Assembly: GCA_039621445.1 (NCBI GenBank) | Contig: CP154955.1 | Span: 30,325,471-30,389,470 of the forward strand | Length of the DNA stretch: 64,000 nucleotides | Direction: 5' to 3' | Source of the DNA: Euglena gracilis | Lineage: Eukaryota > Euglenida > Euglenophyceae > Euglenales | Part shown: positions 55,001 through 60,890 of the stretch, piece by piece | How the letters are laid out: each line of letters starts with the position of its first letter | How positions within the stretch are numbered: the first letter of the stretch is position 1 | Program-made: the position numbers and the translations under genes | Notes under the pieces: generated by a model | Told to the model about the DNA's origin: nothing | Database searches by the model: none | What the model saw: the letters and a program-made list of their open reading frames with translations, nothing else

Positions 55001-57824
55001 ATGCCAATACCCCGGCGCTGGGCGGGAAACGGGTGGCAGCGGTTGCCTGTGCCGCGGGCCGAGGCCAGTTCTGGTACTACAGCGGCGCGGAGGCGGCCGC
55101 CAGCCTGGGGGCGTTCCTGGAGGCGGGCCCCGCCGCGGCGGAGGACACGGGTTTCCCGTTCCTCTTCATCTCGTTCCCCTCCGCCAAGGACCCCCTCGAA
55201 CGGCGCTTCCAGCCAGGCACCGCCACCTGCACCGTGCTGACCCTGCCCCGGGGGCCACTGTCCTGTCCCAAACCCCCCACACAAATAGCGTTGCACTGCA
55301 GCACTGTTGGACTGCCGCCTCCAGTGGCAGGGGGTGCAGCACTATTTGGACCCTGCTGTACTATTTGACTGGGTGCCTCTTAGTCCCAGTCTGTCACCAC
55401 AGGCACCCTTTTTACCTGGTCAATGTCCTACGCTGAGGCTGGCGAGTTGCACTCCGGTCGCCTATTCATTTCGGACAACTTCCGTGAGTTGTGTGGGCGG
55501 GAATTTGCCCCCTTTCCCCTCTTTGCGGGTTACAAAAGGTGCCTGCACTTAACTGCACCAGCTCCAGCTCCAACACATTTCACATTGCTATGCTTTGGGG
55601 GGTGCAGCATCATTGGACGCTCGCTTCATCCAGCGGGGGTGCAGCACTATTTGGACCCACAGCTCTATTGGCCCCCGCAGCACTATTAGGGGGGGGTTTA
55701 GGCAAAGCTCCTTGGTCCCCCCACCTCAGAATTCACACTGAATTGCTGCCCAACTTGCAGTTCCCCGGCGTGCTGGTACGTCGAACACCCCCTCGGATTT
55801 TTCACAATGTGATCAAATAGCAGCCCTATGATTTTCAAGCAACATGACGCCCTGTCTGCAAGAAGATTTTTTTTTAGCACTGGTTAAACATGGGAAAAGA
55901 ATGGACTCTCTGGGAAGAGAGTTTGAAACAGGGGCCATTGACCAGGTGAGGATGGTGCTGAGAGAAAAAAACAGAGCTGACACAGCACAAAAATGCAGTC
56001 CTCCCCCTATAGACTTCGAAGGGGTGTGGGCCCAGTGGTACTGAAGCAACTGGAGGGGCTGAGCCCCCCAAGACACATTATTCTTGTGTTAAGATGAATG
56101 CACATCCAGGCCTAAATGGGACGCCGAAAGAAACCCGCAGCGGCCCTCGCCCCCGACGCCCTACTCGTGGTTCGAGCAGTTCAAGGCCGAGCCTCCCGGC
56201 CAGCGGTCGGAGGATTCGGCCCGCTGTGCCTCGAGCCCGGTTCGAGTCCGCCCCGGGGGAGTTGGCGCCCCCCCGTCCCTGTGCCTTGGGATCGGGGGGG
56301 GTGGGGGGGGGCGGGCCGTCGGGGGGGGGGGGGCCACGGGGGCGTGGGGGGCGCCGGGGGGCGTGCGCGGCGTGGCCCCGCCCCCCCCCCCCCCCGGCGG
56401 CGGGGGGGGGGCGGCGGCCCCGGGCGCGGCCTGCGGCGCGCCGGCCACGCCCGGCGCCGGCCCGGCTGGGGGGGCGCGTGGGCAGCCCCTGGCCGGCCCG
56501 GGGGCCGCCCCGGGTCCACCGGGGGCACGGGGGCAGGACGGGGCCTTTGGTCGGCCGCTGATGAAGTGGCCACAAGGCCAAGGCCACCAATCAATCCGCA
56601 TCCGGAAGCGTCAGAGCACCGTGCGGTGTCTGTCCACAGAGCCACAGACCACCCCGGCAGCAGGTGTGCGTCCTGTTCCCCCGCTGAAGGCCCGCAGTGG
56701 CAGCCCCCCTCACCAACGAGCACTACCTCGCCAGAACCCCCCCGCCGCTCCGGGTACTGCACAGGGTGGCAGGACACAGTGGCATGCAATACTCTTTACC
56801 ACTGGGTCCACCACCAAAATTATATTGCAATCCAATGCACCCGAGCTTCCACAGCATTCGTGAATGTCTGAGAAATGTCCAACAGCAGCACCCCACCTGT
56901 TAACCCGCTGCACCTGCACATCCACCTCCCCCCCAAATGGTTTGAAGCACTGAAGGATGACAGCCTCTTAACCTAAAGGGAAGAAAAATGAGTATTTTTA
57001 ATGTTTTTTGCTGGTGGTTGTCGAAAGGAACCTTGTTTTACACACGACCTCAATTCTTTTTGTCCCAAAGTCTGTTTCTCCCGATGGGGCTCAGGACAGT
57101 GCTTGGGGAGCCCCCGCCCTTGTCCCTAACAAGGGGCCCTATGGTCCCATACGGGCTGGACCATGCCCTCCCCCGCTTCGGGCTGGAGAGCCTGCTCGCA
57201 CTGCGCCCCGACTGTTGCGGCGTGCCCGGCCTGTGGCTCACGGGCAGGGCCGGCCGGGAACCCCGCCAACCCCGGGCAGGGGTCCGACCCCACGGGTGGG
57301 AAGTCACGGGAGGTGGCCGCGGCCGGCCGCGGCCCAACCAGTTTCAAACTCAGAGTCAACGTTGTTTCACACTCGAAATCGAAAATGGTTGGGCCGCAGC
57401 CCAACCAAAATGTTCCTCCACTGTTCCCCACTGCCCGACCCGCCCTGACGGCGGGGCAGGACGTACTGCTGTGCGGCTTCTCCGGCGCGCTGCTGGGCGG
57501 CCTGCTGACCGCCGGGGCAGTGCTGGGCCGCAACCTGTACGGCGCCCGGGCCGCGGTGGGGGACCCCCGGGGGGGGGTTGCCGTAGGAGGAGGTTCGATC
57601 TCGAACGTTCGAGCTCGAACCTCCTCGAACGTTTTTAAGCCCCCCCCCCTTCAAGGGGGGGGCTTAAAATCGTTCGACGACCCTCCTCGAACGACCTCGA
57701 ACGACATTCGAGGAGGGTATCGAACCTCCTCGAAATGTCCTCGAACGACAATTCGACCGTCCTCCTACGTACATGCATCCAGCTTTCAACAGCAACATCC
57801 TCCACAAACCACCCAAGCAGGTAG
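44311..57824 (+). CDS. RETSAT: RetSat-type FAD oxidoreductase (gene span)
   Basis: Exon-sized pieces on the plus strand follow, in order, the whole layout of vertebrate RetSat (all-trans-retinol 13,14-reductase), a membrane-bound FAD/NAD(P)-fold enzyme related to plant carotenoid isomerase and bacterial phytoene desaturase. Matches include an N-terminal hydrophobic helix, NPF-x-RRPPxPL, the dinucleotide-binding [115 protein letters not shown] and [20 protein letters not shown]. In a microbe the substrate would more likely be a carotenoid or other polyene than retinol (inference). The gene is split into about 20 exons. Its introns carry MITEs, a telomere-motif array and microsatellites. The first exon with the start codon is not identified. 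Confidence 0.8.
46573..46797. mobile_element. GGAGGTTCGAG element F1
   Basis: Left end CCGTAGGAGGAGGTTCGAG is preceded by a C-run/G-run pair. The interior is a set of direct and inverted TTCGAGGAGGATATTGATCC / CCTCCTCGAACGACCTCGAA units. The right end is CCTCCTATGTACATGCATTC followed by AG. The same layout, including the ACATGCATnCAG end, is present at 57578-57780, and a reverse copy at 48568-48735. Confidence 0.75.
46921..48420. repeat. Tandem array of K elements with telomeric motifs (K1-K4)
   Basis: Four units at 46921-47139, 47185-47632, 47677-48305 and from 48351 (truncated near 48420) begin near ATGTGTATTAACCCTAGTTG. The complete ones end in the inverted AACTGGGGTTAAAAACATG, giving imperfect terminal inverted repeats of about 55 bp that include GGGCGACTCTTTGGG and TACCCTGTAG. 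Each interior has one or more TTAGGGTTAGGG-type motifs next to GAAGGAATAGGG. Units are separated by a 44-45 bp palindromic spacer with GCGAGGCGCCGAAGGCGCCG. The array lies in a RetSat intron. Partial K copies flank the interstitial telomere (59000-59050, 59729-60133). Confidence 0.85.
48568..48735. mobile_element. GGAGGTTCGAG element F3 (reverse orientation)
   Basis: Contains the TTCGAGGAGGATATTGATCC and CCTCCTCGAACGACCTCGAA units of F1 and F2. Its ends are swapped: TATGTATGGAGGAGG at the left and CCTCCTGCCGTAACC followed by a C-run/G-run pair at the right. Confidence 0.7.
49031..49476 (+). CDS. RETSAT: RetSat exons: Rossmann fold and GIHYVG
   Basis: The exon from about 49031, after CCGCCAAG, encodes [20 protein letters not shown] then [20 protein letters not shown] and GCCHSF. 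GxGxxG with the acidic residue of VLEQH at the end of the second strand is the ADP-binding fold for FAD. GGCCHSF is characteristic of the RetSat branch, where plant CRTISO has GGSSG. The exon ends near 49196. The next exon (about 49425-49476, after a CGACAAG or nearby acceptor) encodes [18 protein letters not shown], matching the conserved FDxGIHYIG strand. It is cut at 49484 by MITE A4 and resumes at 50060. Confidence 0.78.
49485..50059. mobile_element. hAT-like MITE A4 splitting a RetSat exon (introner-like)
   Basis: Begins CAGGGGTTTTCTTAAGCC and ends CTTAAGAAAACCCTG. Flanks are GCCGTGAC (49477-49484) and GTCGTGAC (50060-50067), 7 of 8 matching. Coding sequence for DLDERAV lies on the left and [14 protein letters not shown] on the right, contiguous in one frame when the element and one TSD are removed. 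GT within the left TSD (GCC|GTGACC) and AG inside the right inverted end (CTTAAG|AAAACC) would splice in phase 0 and add four residues (KTLV) without a stop. Confidence 0.87.
50060..50976 (+). CDS. RETSAT: RetSat exons: 50060-50107, 50267-50398, 50874-50976
   Basis: The first piece, downstream of MITE A4, encodes [15 protein letters not shown], parallel to the FILDQITEGQLDW segment of animal RetSat. The exon at 50267 to about 50398 encodes [20 protein letters not shown] then [16 protein letters not shown], matching the W...(F/Y)D-(I/V)-(M/V)-V-L-(E/Q) strand and turn. The exon at 50874-50976 encodes [20 protein letters not shown] then [12 protein letters not shown], matching the helix containing F-P-x-E and ending CAG|GTCTCT in phase 0. 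The borders between the first two are unclear, because a canonical GT that restores ...QLQ-W cannot be placed exactly. Confidence 0.7.
51141..52114. repeat. Long (GT)n microsatellite region
   Basis: A short GT run at 51141-51160, GTGTGGG-rich sequence to about 51330, then an almost uninterrupted GT tract from about 51780 to 52114 with TTGT and GGGT variants. It sits in the RetSat intron between the exons at 50874 and 52673. The Cys/Val and Thr/His frames here are artefacts. Confidence 0.95.
52673..53757 (+). CDS. RETSAT: RetSat exons: 52673-53757 group
   Basis: The exon at 52673-52826 (after GCTCCCCAG, phase 0 as required) encodes [20 protein letters not shown] then [20 protein letters not shown]. 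The exon at about 52950-53050 encodes [20 protein letters not shown] then [13 protein letters not shown] (compare SSELQAVLSYIFPTYG). The exon at 53490 to about 53621, after GCCACCCCAG, encodes [20 protein letters not shown] then [12 protein letters not shown], matching the MHALLVNHYxxGGFYPxGGS core of RetSat. The exon at about 53686-53757 encodes [20 protein letters not shown] then R, matching HTIPVIQRAGGAVLT. The His-Tyr and GG pattern lines the active-site side of the FAD in relatives (family knowledge). Several donors are approximate. Confidence 0.73.
53987..55245 (+). CDS. RETSAT: RetSat exons: 53987-55245 group
   Basis: About 53987-54065 encodes [20 protein letters not shown] then IFAP (compare the SVLLD...KACGVSVKKG strand pair). 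About 54155-54243 encodes [20 protein letters not shown] then YRRAQG (compare VVSNAGLFNTYEHLLP). About 54471-54528, after CCCTCACAG, encodes [18 protein letters not shown]. About 54667-54703 encodes [11 protein letters not shown] (compare YVYYDTDMD). The exon from 55064 to about 55245, after GGGCCGAG, encodes [40 protein letters not shown] and [15 protein letters not shown] (compare LLFFAFPSAKDP). Order and spacing follow RetSat throughout. The middle exons are short and their limits are inferred. Confidence 0.7.
56141..57555 (+). CDS. RETSAT: RetSat exons: C-terminal part
   Basis: 56141 to about 56225, after ACCCGCAG, encodes [19 protein letters not shown] (compare YEWFEEWQAELKGKRGSDY). 56698-56753, after GCCCGCAG, encodes [18 protein letters not shown] (compare SPLTNQFYLAAP). 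57134 to about 57248, after TAACAAG, encodes [37 protein letters not shown] (compare CYGADHD...PIPNLYLTG). 57460-57555 encodes [32 protein letters not shown] (compare [28 protein letters not shown]). The family's segment between FKNSFVEAS and SVTAG was not found and may lie in an exon I missed between 56225 and 56698. The LTGQD motif is broken between 57248 and 57460 by an insertion. Confidence 0.75.
57249..57452. mobile_element. Insertion of family D splitting the LTGQD motif
   Basis: Between WLTG (to about 57245) and DVLLCGFSG (from 57460) lie about 204 bases starting GCCGGCCGGG and ending CCCTGACGGC, weakly inverted ends. Flanks CGGGCAGG (57241-57248) and GGGGCAGG (57453-57460) agree in 7 of 8 positions. 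The interior has GCGGCCCAACCAGTTTC and GAAAATGGTTGGGCCGC as an inverted pair, also seen near 15600. The right flank provides a CAG acceptor. No canonical GT is placed to restore the frame exactly, and one G seems lost in the left flank. Confidence 0.55.
57578..57780. mobile_element. GGAGGTTCGAG element F2 in the last RetSat intron
   Basis: Same layout as F1: C-run/G-run pair, CCGTAGGAGGAGGTTCGA, TTCGAGGAGG / CCTCCTCGAACGACCTCGAA units, CCTCCTACGTACATGCATCC and then AG. The final AG at 57781-57782 is the acceptor used for the proposed last exon. Confidence 0.75.
57783..57824 (+). CDS. RETSAT: RetSat last exon (proposed)
   Basis: From the donor GCG|GTGGGG at 57555 (phase 0) the acceptor GCATCCAG at 57782 leads into [13 protein letters not shown] and TAG at 57822-57824. 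This gives a C-terminus a few residues longer than the conserved NLY end, as in other RetSat proteins. The acceptor is the right edge of element F2. Read-through of exon 57460 without splicing would instead enter the element and stop within about 45 residues. Confidence 0.5.
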   Translation, partial: LSTATSSTNHPSR

Positions 57825-57899
57825 AGACGTATTCTCTCTCGAGATGTGATCGGGTTGGTAGTTTGGATTTTTCAAAATCCTCCCGTCTCCTCGCCAAAG

Positions 57900-58102
57900 G
57901 AGAGGCGCACGCAGGAGTACCACAGAGAGAGAGGGAGAGAGGGAGAGAGAGAGAGCGAGGCGCCGAAGGTAGTCTGATTTTTTCAAAATCCCCTCCCCCT
58001 CTGCGGAGGTGTACACAGGAGCATCACAAGGTGACCGGGACTGTTCTTGTTGCCCAACGCTAGACGGTGTGTGTGGGGGGGGGAGAGAGAGAGAGGGGGG
58101 GG

Positions 58103-58184
<82 letters not shown>
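57900..58184. repeat. (GA)n microsatellite ahead of the interstitial telomere
   Basis: A degenerate GAGAGAGAGGGAG stretch at about 57925-57960 and a pure (GA)n tract at 58104-58184 that passes without a break into TTAGGG repeats. Confidence 0.93.
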
Positions 58185-58188
<4 letters not shown>

Positions 58189-58410
58189 TAGGGTTAGGGT
58201 TAGGGTTAGGGTTAGGGTTAGGGTTAGGGTTAGGGTTAGGGTTAGGGTTAGGGTTAGGGTTAGGGTTAGGGTTAGGGTTAGGGTTGACCCTAACCCTAAC
58301 CCTAACCCTAACCCTAACCCTAACCCTAACCCTAACCCTAACCCTAACCCTAACCCTAACCCTAACCCTAACCCTAACCCTAACCCTAACCCTAACCCTA
58401 ACCCTAACCC
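58185..58410. repeat. Head-to-head interstitial telomere (TTAGGG)17-(CCCTAA)20
   Basis: About 101 bases of perfect GGGTTA repeats (58185-58285) meet about 123 bases of perfect CCCTAA repeats (58288-58410) at GGGTTGACCC. The orientation is that of two chromosome ends joined. The left flank is (GA)n and the right flank is unrelated sequence (GTCTTTGTGATG), so the array is not part of a larger exact palindrome. Leu/Gly and Pro/Asn frames are artefacts. Confidence 0.97.
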
Positions 58411-58494
58411 GTCTTTGTGATGTTTAATGGAGTGAATAATCAATATTCCTGTTGCCCACTTGCATTTTTGTTCCATAGTTATTTTGTATTTGCT

Positions 58495-58710
58495 ATGTCT
58501 GATGCGCCCTCCCGCCGAGTCCTTCCGGTGGAAGATATTGGCAACCATCAAAAGTATGTGTGTTTTTGTACTTGTGCAGAAAAACCTGCTTTGGCTGGTA
58601 AGCGTCATTTTCATTGTTGTTGGCCGACATATGCGGCGGTGACGGAAAATGTTACAAATGTGAAAGGCCATATTTTGGAAAGGAGCGGTCAGTGGAATGA
58701 CAAGTGGTGA
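58495..58710 (+). CDS. Small ORF with Cys/His pattern, unknown
   Basis: An ATG at 58495 starts a 71-residue frame (MSDAPSRRVLPVEDIGNHQK, then VCFCTCAEKPALAGKRHFHCC and more) directly after the telomeric repeats. The C-x-C ... H-x-H-C-C spacing is suggestive of a small metal-binding fragment, perhaps from a mobile element. Third positions are not GC-biased, unlike the host genes here, and the opposite strand is also open. It could be chance. Confidence 0.2.
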   Translation: MSDAPSRRVLPVEDIGNHQKYVCFCTCAEKPALAGKRHFHCCWPTYAAVTENVTNVKGHILERSGQWNDKW

Positions 58711-58876
58711 TGGGTGGAAATAAGTCATAAGATGTCATGTTGTTGTTGTGTGTGGAATCTATTATTGCTCACTTTGTGCTTTTTTTTGGGAAACTTTTGT
58801 AAGGAAATTAATCTTTTAAGCTTTTAAAAAAAAAGCTTTCGAAAGCCAAATATTTTAAGCTTTAGAAAAAATTCAT

Positions 58877-59050
58877 GACATTATTTGAAGGAATAGGGTT
58901 AGGGTAATGATTCCGTTTCGAAGGTTTAATTCATAACGTTATTTGAAGGAGTAGGGTTAGGGTAAGGATTCTGTTTCGAAAGTTTAAACCTGTCCCGCTC
59001 ATCGTCGTTAGATTGGTCTCTACAGGGTACACAGCGAACTCAAAGAGCTG
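58877..59050. repeat. Subtelomeric block with right end of K5, copy 1
   Basis: Contains GAAGGAATAGGGTTAGGGTA, GAAGGAGTAGGGTTAGGG and the K-type end CTACAGGGTACACAGCGAAC followed by TCAAAG. The same block recurs about 1090 bp downstream (59965-60133). Confidence 0.8.
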
Positions 59051-59070
59051 CCCAACTACCTCCCCCCCCC

Positions 59071-59361
59071 CCTTGTCTAAGCACCACCCTTGTCTAAGCA
59101 CCACCCCCCCGGTTCTTACCCATCTTTTTAAAGGTCATCGTCACGGGGAGGTTTATTTTGTGTGCATTTTTAAAAGAAAATTCTCAAAAAATTCGAAATT
59201 TCTGCAACTTCTGAGACCTGATTTGGTGGGGGGACCCTCGCTCGGCGCCTACCTCCCCCCCCCTTGTCTAAGCACCGGAAAAGATGGGTAAGAACCGGGG
59301 GGTGGTGCTTATTTTGCCAAAATATGGGTAAGAACCAGGGGGGTGGTGCTTAGACAAGGGG
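59071..59361. mobile_element. MITE G, CCTTGTCTAAGCACC ends
   Basis: CCCCTTGTCTAAGCACCACC at the left (two direct copies) and GGTGGTGCTTAGACAAGGGG at the right are inverted repeats. GGTTCTTACCCATCTTTT at the left and AAAAGATGGGTAAGAACCGG inside are a second inverted pair. A GACCCTCGCTCGGCGCC block is shared with the K spacers. Confidence 0.75.
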
Positions 59362-59460
59362 AAAAAATTTGACTGCAAAAAAAATCCGGCGCTTCGCGCC
59401 GAAAAGGAAAAATTCCCCTTATTTTGGAGGTCCACTGTTGAACTTACACACATTTGGATG

Positions 59461-59617
<157 letters not shown>

Positions 59618-59728
59618 CGCTTGTAAATCTGCAAATTTGTGATCTGGCCTTTTGTATAAAGAAGAAAGGAGGATTCAAACTCCGATGATTGAATTTGCAA
59701 GTTCTGAAGTTCCATGAAAAAAATTGGC

Positions 59729-60133
59729 AATGTGTATTAACCCTAGTTGGGCGGCTCTTTGGGGTAGCTGGTACCCTGTAGTGGTCAGTTTATCACGTTT
59801 GCAAAGTAATTAATATTTTCAGCTTTTTAAAAAAATAATTCATGACGTTATTTGAAGGAGTAGGGTTAGGGTAAGGATTCTGTTTTGAAAGTTTTCGAAA
59901 GCCAAATTTTTTCGAAAAAAGTTTTCGAAGGCCAAATATTTTAAGCTTTAAAATTTTTTTCATAACATTATTTGAAGGAATAGGGTTAAGGTAATGATTC
60001 CGTTTCGAAGGTTTAATTCAAGACGTTATTTGAAGGAGTAGGGTTAGGGTAAGGATTCTGTTTCGAAAGTTTAAACCTGTCCCGCTCATCGTCGTTAGAT
60101 TGGTCTCTACAGGGTACACAGCGAACTCAAAGC
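59729..60133. repeat. K6 element, truncated at the Penelope-like element
   Basis: Begins ATGTGTATTAACCCTAGTTG and includes GTAGGGTTAGGGTAAGG motifs. It stops within its right inverted end (ACAGCGAACTCAAAG) exactly where the 3' part of the minus-strand retroelement begins (CAGGCTTTTGCTTAAGGG). Confidence 0.75.
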
Positions 60134-60143
60134 AGGCTTTTGC

Positions 60144-60890
60144 TTAAGGGATTGCAGTACCCCCCTTAGATGCACTTTGGCTTCTGTCTGGTTTAAGGCC
60201 TGGCGCTGCATTCCGCTTCTGGCCCTTTCTTCGGAGCAACTCCCAATAATTGTCCGACCCCATATTCACTGGGACTTCAAACTTCCGTTTTGTGTTTTCC
60301 TTGCCCTTCCCCTCCCCCTTGGGTTTTCGGCTCCCCTTTCTGGCTGCTGCTGCTGCTGCTGCTTCTGTTGCTGCTCGATTTCGTTCCCAAGAGGTGCTCG
60401 GGGTGGTAAGGGGCCTACTCCTCCACTGCGTGCCGGCGGGTACCGGTGTCACCTGCAGTGGGCCCTTTTTACCACCACAGCCCGCCGGGTCCCCCTGGGA
60501 AGGAAATGCTTTCCGCTGCTGCTTGCTGGGCTGCTGCTGTTGCTGCTGCTTCCCCGACCCTTTGGACCCACCCTGGGCTCTTTGCTCTTGGTGTGGTTCC
60601 CAGTTGTTGTGTTGCTGTCTCCCGTTGCTGTTCTCAATGGGATGGGCATACGGGCATGAGGTGGTCCTCCACCAGCATCCCATCCCATACTTGCACATGC
60701 GCTGTTCCCCCGTCGGTCTGCCCCGCCCTCCCCATGGGGAGCCCCCCTCTGTGGGCTGCACTTTTTGGGTGTACCCCCACCAGTTGGCTGGGTGCTGGTA
60801 CGGACAGTATGGGTATAGACACCGCTGTCCAAACCAGCACACCTTGCCATTGCTGGGGGTGTTGGTGTTGGTGTGAGTGGTTACCTCCAA
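60144..60890 (-). CDS. Retroelement C-terminal frame with two CCCH fingers
   Basis: This frame overlaps the end of the RT frame by 257 bases in a different phase. It encodes two clear CCCH fingers, CWFGQRCLYPYCPYQH and CKYGMGCWWRTTSCPYAH, of the same C-x5-C spacing as the finger in the RT frame. A Gln/Lys-rich basic tail and KAFPSQGDPAGCGGKKGP follow, ending TAIP and TAA at 60144. The finger content shows that this, not the overlapping end of the RT frame, is the real continuation. A one-base shift, an intron using the CCGCAG acceptor near 60890, or ribosomal frameshifting near 60885-60900 would join them. It is probably a nucleic-acid-binding tail of the polyprotein. Confidence 0.6.
   Translation of the reverse strand: MEVTTHTNTNTPSNGKVCWFGQRCLYPYCPYQHPANWWGYTQKVQPTEGGSPWGGRGRPTGEQRMCKYGMGCWWRTTSCPYAHPIENSNGRQQHNNWEPHQEQRAQGGSKGSGKQQQQQQPSKQQRKAFPSQGDPAGCGGKKGPLQVTPVPAGTQWRSRPLTTPSTSWERNRAATEAAAAAAARKGSRKPKGEGKGKENTKRKFEVPVNMGSDNYWELLRRKGQKRNAAPGLKPDRSQSASKGGTAIP

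Noticed and set aside
58067-58728. Long frames spanning the telomeric repeats
   Set aside because: Leu-Gly, Arg-Val and Pro-Asn repeats are translations of TTAGGG/CCCTAA, not protein.
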